A DNA stretch of 64,000 nucleotides from Pseudomonadota bacterium (GTDB lineage: Bacteria > Pseudomonadota > Gammaproteobacteria > Steroidobacterales > Steroidobacteraceae). The notes under the pieces are model-generated. The model was given only the letters and a program-made list of their open reading frames with translations. It made no database searches and was not told the origin of the DNA. Each line of letters opens with the position of its first letter. The stretch's first letter is position 1. The stretch is from the NCBI GenBank assembly GCA_016713725.1, contig JADJOO010000003.1:124001-188000 (forward strand). Reading direction: 5' to 3'. The translations under genes and the position numbers were made by a program. Of this stretch, positions 18,009 to 25,350 are shown piece by piece.

Positions 18009-19493
18009 TCAGTTCGAGTCGCCTGTGGAATCGACGCCGGGTCGTCGTGCGCGACCACGGACGCTCTCGAAGGTCTCCTGTTCGATCGTCGCGGCTTCCT
18101 GCAGTCGGCGTTGGCGCAGTTCGTGACGCTCCCGTGCATCCGCTGCCTTCTTCGTCATCGCCTCGGCCTCTTGCAAGCGACGCTTCGCTTCACGAAAGCG
18201 GTCGGCGAGCGGAATCTGGCTCGGGCAAACGTAGTCGCAAAGGCCGCATTCGATGCAGTCGTGCACGCCGAGTTGGCGCAACGTGTCGTGAGCGTCGGCG
18301 AGCGCCGCCCGGAGCAGCTGCTGCGGCAGCAGTCCGGCGGGACACGAGTTGGCACAGTCGCCGCAGCGGATGCACGGCAACTCGACGGCCCCGAGCCGTG
18401 AACCGATATCGTCCCGCGTCGCAACGAGGACGCAGTTCATCGACTTGGTGAGTCCCACCTCGTCCGACGGCAAGGCGCGACCTGTCATGCTGCCGCCGGC
18501 GATCAGGCGCAGCGGCGTGCCGCGATAGCCGCCGGACGCTGCGATGAGCGCGGCGAGCGGAGTGCCGATCGGCGCGCGGACGTTGCCGGGGTGCCCGACA
18601 CCGCTGCCAGTGACGGTCACGACGCGGGAGAGCATGGGCTCTCCACGCGTGGCCCAGCGTGCGACGGCCGCCGCGGTCGCCACGTTCTGGCAGATCACGC
18701 CCGCGTCTGCCGGCAAACCGCCCGAAGGTACTTCGACACCGGCGACCGTGGTGATCAACTGCCGCTCGGCGCCTTGTGGATACACCGCGGGGACCACTGC
18801 GAGCGTCACCGCATCGTCGCGCAGGCCGTCGATCGCGCCGGTCACGGCTGCAATGGCTGCGGGCTTGTCTTCCTCGATCGCGATGACACAACGCACGGCG
18901 CCCGCAGCACGTCGCAGGATGAGTGCGCCGAGCACGACGTCGCTCGCGGCGGAGCGCATCAGCGCGTCGTCACAGCAGATCCATGGCTCACACTCCGCGC
19001 CGTTCAGCACGAGCGTGTGCGCACCGAGGTTGCGGGCAGAGGCCAGCTTGGTCGAGGCCGGGAAGCCGGCGCCGCCGAGTCCGGCGATACCCGCGTCGCG
19101 CAGTCGCCGGACGAGTTCTTCCGGACCGAGCGAGGCGGGATCCTTGACGGGCCGGACGCTGTCATCGATCCGGTCCGAGCCGTTGCCCTCGATCACGATG
19201 CAGACGCTGCGACCGCCCTCGACAGCGGCTTCCCGTGCCTCGATCGCGACCACGATGCCGGCGAGCGGCGCGTGCACGGCAGATGCGAACGGGTGGCCGG
19301 TGCGTGCGACGAGCGTGCCCGTGGCCACGGCCTCGCCCACGGCCACTACCGGTTCGGCGCTGTACCCCGTACCTTGATCAAGTGCGAGCACCAAGTGCGC
19401 AGGCAGCGGCAGTTCGACGATCTGTGTGCCGCACGCCTGCTGCTTGTGCGCGTCGAGCGCGAGGCCGGCGGGGAACCTGGATCGCACGGCCAT
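18009..19493 (-). CDS. rnfC: RnfC/RsxC, NADH- and FMN-binding subunit with two [4Fe-4S] clusters
   Basis: Soluble subunit that docks on the membrane and exchanges electrons with NAD. It shows the glycine-rich GLGGAGFPASTKLA (flavin/NADH site), NGAECEPWICCDD, a SLBB-type segment, and two ferredoxin motifs, CIRCGDCANSCPAGL and CIECGLCDYVCPSQIP, followed by a charged coiled-coil tail rich in Glu, Arg and Gln. At 494 residues it lacks the very long repeat tail of E. coli RsxC. The ATG at 19493 overlaps the rnfB stop (ATGA). Confidence 0.95.
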   Translation of the reverse strand: MAVRSRFPAGLALDAHKQQACGTQIVELPLPAHLVLALDQGTGYSAEPVVAVGEAVATGTLVARTGHPFASAVHAPLAGIVVAIEAREAAVEGGRSVCIVIEGNGSDRIDDSVRPVKDPASLGPEELVRRLRDAGIAGLGGAGFPASTKLASARNLGAHTLVLNGAECEPWICCDDALMRSAASDVVLGALILRRAAGAVRCVIAIEEDKPAAIAAVTGAIDGLRDDAVTLAVVPAVYPQGAERQLITTVAGVEVPSGGLPADAGVICQNVATAAAVARWATRGEPMLSRVVTVTGSGVGHPGNVRAPIGTPLAALIAASGGYRGTPLRLIAGGSMTGRALPSDEVGLTKSMNCVLVATRDDIGSRLGAVELPCIRCGDCANSCPAGLLPQQLLRAALADAHDTLRQLGVHDCIECGLCDYVCPSQIPLADRFREAKRRLQEAEAMTKKAADARERHELRQRRLQEAATIEQETFESVRGRARRPGVDSTGDSN

Positions 19494-20038
19494 CACGCGG
19501 CACGAGGCTGGCGCTGGCGCCGCGACAAGGCCGGGGCCGGGCGCAGTTCGATGCAGTCGACGGGACAGGGCGGCAGGCACAGCTCGCAGCCTGTGCACTG
19601 CGTTGTGATTACCGTGTGCATCTGCCTTGGTGCACCAACGATGGCGTCGACCGGGCAGGCGGGAAGACAACGCGCGCAACCGATGCACTTTGCTTCGTCG
19701 ATCCATGCCACCTGCGCTGGCTTCGTCGCGCCGAACGCGGGGTCGGGCGAACGCGGCGAACGATCGAGTAATGCCGCGAGCGCGCGCACCGTAACCTCCC
19801 CGCCTGGAGGACAGCGGTCGATTTCCGCGGCACCGCTCGCGATGGCGGCCGCGTAGGGCCGGCAACCCGGATAGCGGCATTGACCGCACTGAGTCTGCGG
19901 CAGCAGCGCGTCGATGCGTACCACCAACGAGTCGGCGTCGGGTTCGATGCGCGAGGCCGCCCAGCCGAGCGCAACGCCGAGCGTGATGGCGAGAGCCGCT
20001 GCAACCAACACCGCAATGACGACCGCGTCGGGGTTCAC
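19493..20038 (-). CDS. rnfB: RnfB/RsxB, ferredoxin-type subunit of the Rnf complex
   Basis: An N-terminal membrane helix (AVVIAVLVAAALAITLGVALGW), a four-Cys [4Fe-4S] motif in CGQCRYPGCRPYA with a later Cys in DRCPPGG, then two bacterial ferredoxin motifs, CIGCARCLPACPVDAI and CTGCELCLPPCPVDCI. This is the entry point for ferredoxin electrons. The length of 181 residues is typical. It overlaps rnfA by 4 nt. Rnf/Rsx also keeps SoxR reduced in enterobacteria; whether it does here cannot be told. Confidence 0.95.
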   Translation of the reverse strand: MNPDAVVIAVLVAAALAITLGVALGWAASRIEPDADSLVVRIDALLPQTQCGQCRYPGCRPYAAAIASGAAEIDRCPPGGEVTVRALAALLDRSPRSPDPAFGATKPAQVAWIDEAKCIGCARCLPACPVDAIVGAPRQMHTVITTQCTGCELCLPPCPVDCIELRPAPALSRRQRQPRAA

Positions 20039-20616
20039 CGCACGCCCAGCCCGGAGAAACCCATGAATGCGAGGGCCATCAGGCCCGCCGTCACCAGCGC
20101 CACGGGCGCGCCGCGGAAAGCGTGTGGAACGTCAGCTGTGTCCAGGCGTTCGCGCAGTGCCGTGAACAGCAACAGGGCCAGCCCGAAGCCGGCGCCGGCG
20201 CTTGCACCGAAGACGAGCGACTCGAGCAAGCCGTGCTGGCGGTTCACGTTCAGCAGGGCCACGCCGAGCACGGCACAGTTGGTCGTGATCAGCGGCAGGA
20301 AGATGCCGAGCAACTGGTGCAGGAGGGGGCTCGTCGCCCGCACCATGATCTCGGTGAACTGCACGACCCCCGCAATCAGCAGGATAAAGACCAGCGTGCG
20401 CAGGTACTCGAGTCCCAGCGGCACCAGCACCCAATGCCACAGGGTGAAGCTCAGGCCCGAGGCCAGCGTGAGCACGAACAGCGTCGCGAGCGCCATGCCG
20501 GCCGCGGCCTCGAAGCGACGACTCACGCCGATGAACGGGCAGAGCCCGAGGAAGTTCGACAGCACGAAGTTGTTGACCAGGCTCGCACCGAGCGCGAGCA
20601 GCAGCAGCTCGGTCAT
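20035..20616 (-). CDS. rnfA: RnfA/RsxA, membrane subunit of the Rnf complex
   Basis: Six-helix membrane protein, homologous to RnfE, with which it forms an inverted pair that holds a membrane-embedded [2Fe-2S] cluster. Conserved stretches are NNFVLSNFLGLCPFIGVSRR, with the cluster Cys, and GIFLPLITTNCAVLGVALL, with the second. The 193-residue length is exactly typical. It starts 19 nt after the end of the metG C-terminal segment, so Rnf genes probably share a transcript with metG. Confidence 0.96.
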   Translation of the reverse strand: MTELLLLALGASLVNNFVLSNFLGLCPFIGVSRRFEAAAGMALATLFVLTLASGLSFTLWHWVLVPLGLEYLRTLVFILLIAGVVQFTEIMVRATSPLLHQLLGIFLPLITTNCAVLGVALLNVNRQHGLLESLVFGASAGAGFGLALLLFTALRERLDTADVPHAFRGAPVALVTAGLMALAFMGFSGLGVR

Positions 20617-20635
20617 GGGCTCCTCGTCGCCGGTG

Positions 20636-20941
20636 TCACTTCACCTTCATGCCGGGCGTCGCGCCCGCATCGGGGGAGAGCACGAATATCTCCTGTCCGC
20701 CGGGGCCGGCCGCCAGCACCATGCCTTCGGACAGCCCGAAGCGCATCTTGCGCGGCGCGAGATTGGCGACCACGACCGTCAGTCGGCCGACGAGCTGCGC
20801 AGGTTCATAGGCTGAGCGAATGCCCGCGAAGATCTGCCGCTTGCCGAGTTCGCCGAGATCGACGCCAAGCCTGAGCAGCTTGTCCGCGCCGTCGACGAGT
20901 TCGGCCGAGTCGATGCGCGCGATGCGCAGGTCGACCTTCAT
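20636..20941 (-). CDS. metG: C-terminal tRNA-binding domain of methionyl-tRNA synthetase, separated by an in-frame amber codon
   Basis: A 101-residue OB-fold tRNA-binding domain of the EMAP/Trbp111 type: MKVDLRIARIDSAELVDGADKLLRL, FAGIRSAYEPAQLVGRLTVVV, FGLSEGMVLAA. It is in the same frame as metG and only a TAG at 20954-20956 separates them; the intervening codons read IDDF, which normally links the two parts of MetRS. It may be translated separately from the ATG at 20941, fused by readthrough, or simply part of metG if the TAG is an error. Confidence 0.88.
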   Translation of the reverse strand: MKVDLRIARIDSAELVDGADKLLRLGVDLGELGKRQIFAGIRSAYEPAQLVGRLTVVVANLAPRKMRFGLSEGMVLAAGPGGQEIFVLSPDAGATPGMKVK

Positions 20942-20953
20942 GAAGTCGTCGAT

Positions 20954-22705
20954 CTACAGCACTGCCGACGGAGCGACCGGTTCAGATGGGGTTGCCGCAG
21001 CCTTCGCCGTGACCGCTGGAACAGTCGTGGCCGCTGGCACGCCGGCCGGCTTCAGGCTCTCAGCCGAGGCAGCGAGCAGCGCCTTGACCGCGGCCGGGTC
21101 GACCCGCGTGGCGAGCGGCTCGTAGGCATTGATGACCGTGTCGAGGAGCGGCGTTGCGGCATCGGCCCAGGCTTGCGAGGGCAGTCCGAGAAATTTCTCG
21201 GCACCCGCAGCGAGCTTCGGCATGACGGGCTTCAGGTAGATCGCGAGCACACGGAACAGGTTGAGACCCTGCGTGCAGACGGCCTGCACTGCGGCGGCCC
21301 GCGCCGGATCCTTCGCCATGAGCCAGGGCTTCTGCTGGTCGATGTAGAGATTGGCGCGGTCGGTGAGCGCCATGATCTCGCGCATCGCACCGGCGAGATC
21401 GCGTCCTTCGTACAGCGCGGCGACCCGCTCGCCGGCCGCGGCGAATTCGCCTTGCAGGGCCGCATCCGCGAGCGTGGAGGCCAGCCTGCCTGCCGAACCT
21501 CGCGCGATGAAACCGGCACACCGGCTTGCGATGTTGACGAGCTTGCCGACGATGTCGGAATTCACTTTGGCCACGAAATCGTCGAGGTTGAGGTCGAGGT
21601 CTTCGACTCCATCGCCGAGGCGTGAGGCAAAGTAATAGCGCAGGTACTCGGCCGGCAAGTGATCGAGCCAGGCCCGCGCGGAAATCAGCGTGCCGCGCGA
21701 CTTCGACATTTTCAGTCCGTTGACCGTCAGGAAGCCGTGCGCGAACACCGACGTCGGTGGGCGGTAACCCGCTCCGACGAGCACGGCCGGCCAGAACAGC
21801 GTGTGGAAATACACGATGTCCTTGCCGATGAAGTGATACACCTCTGCGTCGCTGTCCGGTTTCCAGTAGTGGTCGAAATTGCGCCCGGTCCGACGACAGT
21901 ACTGCAGCAGGCTCGACAGGTAACCGATCGGTGCGTCGAGCCAGACGTAGAAGTACTTGCCGGTTTCGCCCGGGATCTCGAAGCCGAAATACGGCTCGTC
22001 GCGCGAGATGTCCCAGTCGCGCAGGCCCGCGTCGAACCACTCGCCGAGCTTGGCAGCGACGGCGGACTGCAGACGGTTGCCGCTCGTCCAGGCGCGCAGC
22101 TTCGGCTCGAAGTCGCCGAGCTTGAAGAACAGGTGCTCCGACTGCTTCTGCACGGGCGCCGTGCCGCTCACCACCGAGACGGCGTTCAGCAGGTCGGCGG
22201 GCGTGTAGGTGGCGCCGCAGACCTCGCAGCTGTCGCCGTACTGGTCGAGCGCGCCGCACCGGGGGCAGGTACCGCGCACGTAGCGGTCGGGCAGGAACAT
22301 CTGCGCCTGCTCGTCGTAAGCCTGCACGATCGTCTCGCGCCGGATGTGGCCCCCCGCGACGAGCCGACGATAGATCTCGTAGGTGACTTCGCGATTCTCG
22401 TCCGAGTGAGTGGTGTGGAAGTTGTCGTACGAGATGTCGAACTCGCCGAAATCGCGGCGCTGTTCCGCGCCGACGCGCTCGATCAGCTGCTCGGGCTCGA
22501 TGCCTTCCTGCCGGGCCTTGAGCATGATCGGCGTGCCGTGCGCGTCGCTCGCCCAGATGAACAGGCAGTCGTGGCCGCGCATGCGCTGGAACCGCACCCA
22601 GATGTCGGTCTGGACGTATTCGACGATGTGCCCCAGGTGCGGCGCGCCGTTGGCATACGGCAACGCGCTGGCGACGAGCAGGGTGCGCTTGACGGGGGCG
22701 GTCAT
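20954..22705 (-). CDS. metG: Methionyl-tRNA synthetase, catalytic and anticodon-binding part
   Basis: Charges tRNA(Met). The HIGH-type motif is ALPYANGAPHLGHIVEY near the N-terminus. A zinc knuckle follows in CPRCGALDQYGDSCEVCG, and the KMSKS motif is GLKMSKSRGT. The anticodon-binding helical domain contains NLYIDQQKPW. At 583 residues it ends in an Ala/Pro/Val-rich linker at a TAG, about 100 residues short of the long E. coli form; the missing C-terminal domain lies directly downstream in frame. Two fold-back elements lie upstream of the start, in the gap from pilT. Confidence 0.95.
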   Translation of the reverse strand: MTAPVKRTLLVASALPYANGAPHLGHIVEYVQTDIWVRFQRMRGHDCLFIWASDAHGTPIMLKARQEGIEPEQLIERVGAEQRRDFGEFDISYDNFHTTHSDENREVTYEIYRRLVAGGHIRRETIVQAYDEQAQMFLPDRYVRGTCPRCGALDQYGDSCEVCGATYTPADLLNAVSVVSGTAPVQKQSEHLFFKLGDFEPKLRAWTSGNRLQSAVAAKLGEWFDAGLRDWDISRDEPYFGFEIPGETGKYFYVWLDAPIGYLSSLLQYCRRTGRNFDHYWKPDSDAEVYHFIGKDIVYFHTLFWPAVLVGAGYRPPTSVFAHGFLTVNGLKMSKSRGTLISARAWLDHLPAEYLRYYFASRLGDGVEDLDLNLDDFVAKVNSDIVGKLVNIASRCAGFIARGSAGRLASTLADAALQGEFAAAGERVAALYEGRDLAGAMREIMALTDRANLYIDQQKPWLMAKDPARAAAVQAVCTQGLNLFRVLAIYLKPVMPKLAAGAEKFLGLPSQAWADAATPLLDTVINAYEPLATRVDPAAVKALLAASAESLKPAGVPAATTVPAVTAKAAATPSEPVAPSAVL

Positions 22706-22816
22706 GGGGCGGCGGGGTCCCGGTTCGATGGACCGTCAATTATGCCAGTCGAACCACGGAACGGCTTGCTTCGCAGAGCGTTCGGTCGGACGACGAAATC
22801 CGCTCCTCGCCGGTTG

Positions 22817-22896
22817 CGGGCGTCGGATTCGGTGCGTCTCCCCCGCCTTGGAAAGGCAGACACGCGGCGTGGGAGACGCACCGAATCCGTCGCCCG
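22817..22896 (-). repeat. Fold-back element 2 with conserved 18-nt centre
   Basis: Arms 22817-22847 and 22866-22896 are reverse complements over 31 nt with two mismatches. The centre (22848-22865) read on the minus strand is GCGTGTCTGCCTTTCCAA, identical to that of element 3. Short complementary patches continue outward, for example GGTCGGAC near 22784 with GTCCGACC near 22896. Together with element 3 it fills the 425-nt gap between the second PilT gene and metG, which contains no convincing gene. Confidence 0.85.
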
Positions 22897-22987
22897 TCCG
22901 ACCGCGCCTGAGCTCGCACTCGCCACGGGCGAGCGCTCGCACGGCGCAAGTCGCCGCAACACTGCCCGCTGCCACCGCACCGGCGGC

Positions 22988-23073
22988 GCATCGTTCAGGC
23001 TCGGGGACCTCTTCGGCGCCGCGTGTCTGCCTTTCCAAGGCGCCGAAGAGGTCCCCGAAACCCGGAACGATGC
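22988..23073 (+). repeat. Fold-back element 3 with conserved 18-nt centre
   Basis: The centre GCGTGTCTGCCTTTCCAA (23021-23038) lies between arms 23003-23020 and 23039-23056, which are perfect reverse complements over 18 nt (GGGGACCTCTTCGGCGCC). After a small asymmetric internal loop the arms pair again (GCATCGTTC with GAACGATGC), and complementarity can be followed to about 50 nt per arm. It lies in opposite orientation to element 2, 91 nt away. Confidence 0.85.
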
Positions 23074-23130
23074 GCTTGCTGGTGACGGACGTGCCGAAGC
23101 GCAGTCGCTAGCGCGAGGCCGAGGCCCCGT

Positions 23131-24246
23131 TCAACCCATGTCCTTGAACTGCTCGAACTGCGGCTTGTTCATGGCCTTTTCGTAAGCCGCCCGGCCGCTG
23201 ATCACGCCCTTGTCGAACAATTCCTTGATCGCCGAGTCCATCATCCGCATGCCGTGGGCGCCGCCACTCTGCATCGCGTTCTCGAGCTGGTCGAGCTTGC
23301 CCTGGCGGATCAGGTTGGAGACGGCCGGCGTGTTGATGAGGATCTCGAGGGCGGCGACCCGCCCGCGCTTGTCCGCGCGCAGGATCAGCTGCTGCGAGAT
23401 CACGCCGCGCAGCGAGGTAGACAGCATGGTCCGCACGTGGCTCTGCTTGTCGGCGGGGAAGGCGTTGACGATGCGGTCCACGGTGGGTGCGGCGCCGTTC
23501 GTGTGCAGGGTGCCCATCACGAGGATTCCCATCTCGGCCGCCGTAACCGCGATGCTGATCGTCTCGAGGTCGCGCAGTTCGCCGACCAGCACGATGTCCG
23601 GATCTTCGCGCAGGGCCGAGTGCAGTGCCTCGGCAAAACCCGGGCTGTGCAGGCCGACCTCGCGCTGACTGACCAGGCAGTTCTTGCGCGGATGCACGAA
23701 TTCGATCGGGTCCTCGATCGTGAGGATGTGGCCTTTCTCGCGTGCGTTGATGTCGTCGATCATCGCGGCGAGCGTCGTCGACTTGCCCGAGCCGGTCTTG
23801 CCCGTCACGAGGATCAGGCCGTTGTTGACGCGGCACAGGCTGCGCACGGCCTGTGGCATGTTGAGCTGCTCGAGCGTCAGCGCCTTCGAAGGGATCGCTC
23901 GCAGCACGGCACCGAGCCCGCCGATGTGCCGGAAGACGTTCACGCGGAAACGCGAAACGCCCGGGATGGAATAGGCGAAATCGGCGCCGTCCTTTTCCTC
24001 GAGCTGCTGCTGCGCGCGGCGGGTGATGAAGTCCATGATCGTGTCTTGCACGAACTGCTTGTCGAGCGGCGTATCGCGCAGCGACTGCAGCTCGCCGTTG
24101 TGGCGGATGCGCGGCGGGTCGCCGGCGACGAAATGCAGGTCGGAGCCGCCTCGCTTGATCACTTCCAGCAGGAATTCATCGATGCGCCGCGGCGTGTGCT
24201 GCGGCGTTTCGGGATTGGCGACCTGCGTCGTGGTCTCGGTGGACAT
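23131..24246 (-). CDS. PilT-family twitching motility ATPase (second copy)
   Basis: Hexameric secretion ATPase that powers pilus retraction. It has an N-terminal PAS-like domain (RIDEFLLEVIKRGGSDLHFVAG), Walker A GKTGSGKS, an Asp box (ILTIEDPIEFVH), Walker B (EDPDIVLVGELRDLET) and a His box (GILVMGTLHTNGA). The end includes GMRMMDSAIKELFDKGVIS. At 371 residues it is intact. The ATG at 24246 overlaps the stop of the preceding PilT-family gene (ATGA). I do not assign it to PilT or PilU from sequence alone. Confidence 0.9.
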   Translation of the reverse strand: MSTETTTQVANPETPQHTPRRIDEFLLEVIKRGGSDLHFVAGDPPRIRHNGELQSLRDTPLDKQFVQDTIMDFITRRAQQQLEEKDGADFAYSIPGVSRFRVNVFRHIGGLGAVLRAIPSKALTLEQLNMPQAVRSLCRVNNGLILVTGKTGSGKSTTLAAMIDDINAREKGHILTIEDPIEFVHPRKNCLVSQREVGLHSPGFAEALHSALREDPDIVLVGELRDLETISIAVTAAEMGILVMGTLHTNGAAPTVDRIVNAFPADKQSHVRTMLSTSLRGVISQQLILRADKRGRVAALEILINTPAVSNLIRQGKLDQLENAMQSGGAHGMRMMDSAIKELFDKGVISGRAAYEKAMNKPQFEQFKDMG

Positions 24247-25343
24247 CAGAGTCCCTGCGTCACGTCGGCCTTGAGGATCGCCGTGCCCTCGGGCACGTAG
24301 CGGGCGAACGGCTTCTTGTCCATGGCGTATCCAAACGCGTCCTCCGGGTCGACTTCGCGCGCCTGGACGGCGGCGAGCAGCGCCTGGTCGAGTGTCTGCA
24401 TCCCGGTTTCGCGGCCCGTCTGCAACTGCGACGGAATCATGTGCGACTGCTCCGACGTGATGAGCTTGCCGATCGCGCGGTTCATGACCATCACCTCGCA
24501 GATGGCTTTGCGTCCGCGCAGGTCGGGCGTGCGCACCAGGAACTGGGTGACGACGCCGAGCAGGCTCTGGGACATGAAGCTCTTGGTCTGCTCGCGCTCC
24601 TCCGGCGGCAGCGCGTCGACGATGCGGTCGATCGTCTTCACCGCGCTGGTCGTGTGCAGCGTGCCGAGAACCAGGTGCCCGGTCTCCGCCGCGGTCATCG
24701 CCCAACGCACCGTCTCGGCGTCGCGCAGTTCGCCGACCAGGATCACGTCGGGGTCCTCGCGCATTGCGGCCCGTACGCCTTCGGCAAAGGAGGGCAGGTG
24801 CGTGTGCAGTTCACGCTGGATCACCTGCGATTGCTTGCTGCGGTGGACAAACTCGATCGGGTCCTCGAGGCTGATGATGTTGAGCCGGCGCGTCCGGTTG
24901 AGGTGGTCGATCATCGCCGCGAGCGTCGTCGACTTGCCAGTGCCGGTGGAACCCGTGACCAGCACCATGCCCTGGTGGAAATCACAGAATTTCTTGACGA
25001 CCGGCGGCAGATTCAGCGAATCGAGCGACGGCACGTCGTTCGGGATGGCGCGGAACACCGCGCCGACGCCCGTCTCCTTGCGGAAGACGTTGACGCGGAA
25101 ACGCACGTTGTCCTCGGAGACGTACGAGAAATCGACGTCGTGGCCCTTCCTGAACTGCTCCTGGTGCGTGGGCGTCAGGATTTCCGTGACGTAGCTTTCG
25201 AGTTCGGCCTCGGCCAGGTTGCGGAACTTGATCGGCAACAGGTCGCCGTTCATGCGCAGCATCGGCGGCACGCCAACCGCGAGGTGCACGTCCGAGCAGC
25301 CTTGCGAGGCGCCGAGTTTCAGGAATGCGTCGATGCGCGCCAA
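24246..25343 (-). CDS. PilT-family twitching motility ATPase (first copy)
   Basis: A 365-residue retraction ATPase. Visible elements are FLKLGASQGCSDVHLAVGVPP, Walker A GSTGTGKS, Asp box IISLEDPIEFVH, Walker B EDPDVILVGELRDAET, and His box GHLVLGTLHTTSAVKTIDR. The AIRNLI-like helix region of PilT is here MNRAIGKLIT. It is closer to PilT than PilU in the His-box region. It starts 7 nt downstream of a HEAT-repeat protein kinase, so kinase and both ATPases should be co-transcribed. No other pilus gene is in the window. Confidence 0.9.
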   Translation of the reverse strand: MARIDAFLKLGASQGCSDVHLAVGVPPMLRMNGDLLPIKFRNLAEAELESYVTEILTPTHQEQFRKGHDVDFSYVSEDNVRFRVNVFRKETGVGAVFRAIPNDVPSLDSLNLPPVVKKFCDFHQGMVLVTGSTGTGKSTTLAAMIDHLNRTRRLNIISLEDPIEFVHRSKQSQVIQRELHTHLPSFAEGVRAAMREDPDVILVGELRDAETVRWAMTAAETGHLVLGTLHTTSAVKTIDRIVDALPPEEREQTKSFMSQSLLGVVTQFLVRTPDLRGRKAICEVMVMNRAIGKLITSEQSHMIPSQLQTGRETGMQTLDQALLAAVQAREVDPEDAFGYAMDKKPFARYVPEGTAILKADVTQGL

Positions 25344-25350
25344 GGCGGCC

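Noticed and set aside
20954..20956. Pyrrolysine or other recoding at the metG TAG
   Set aside because: No recoding machinery or signal is seen; an error or a genuine split is simpler.
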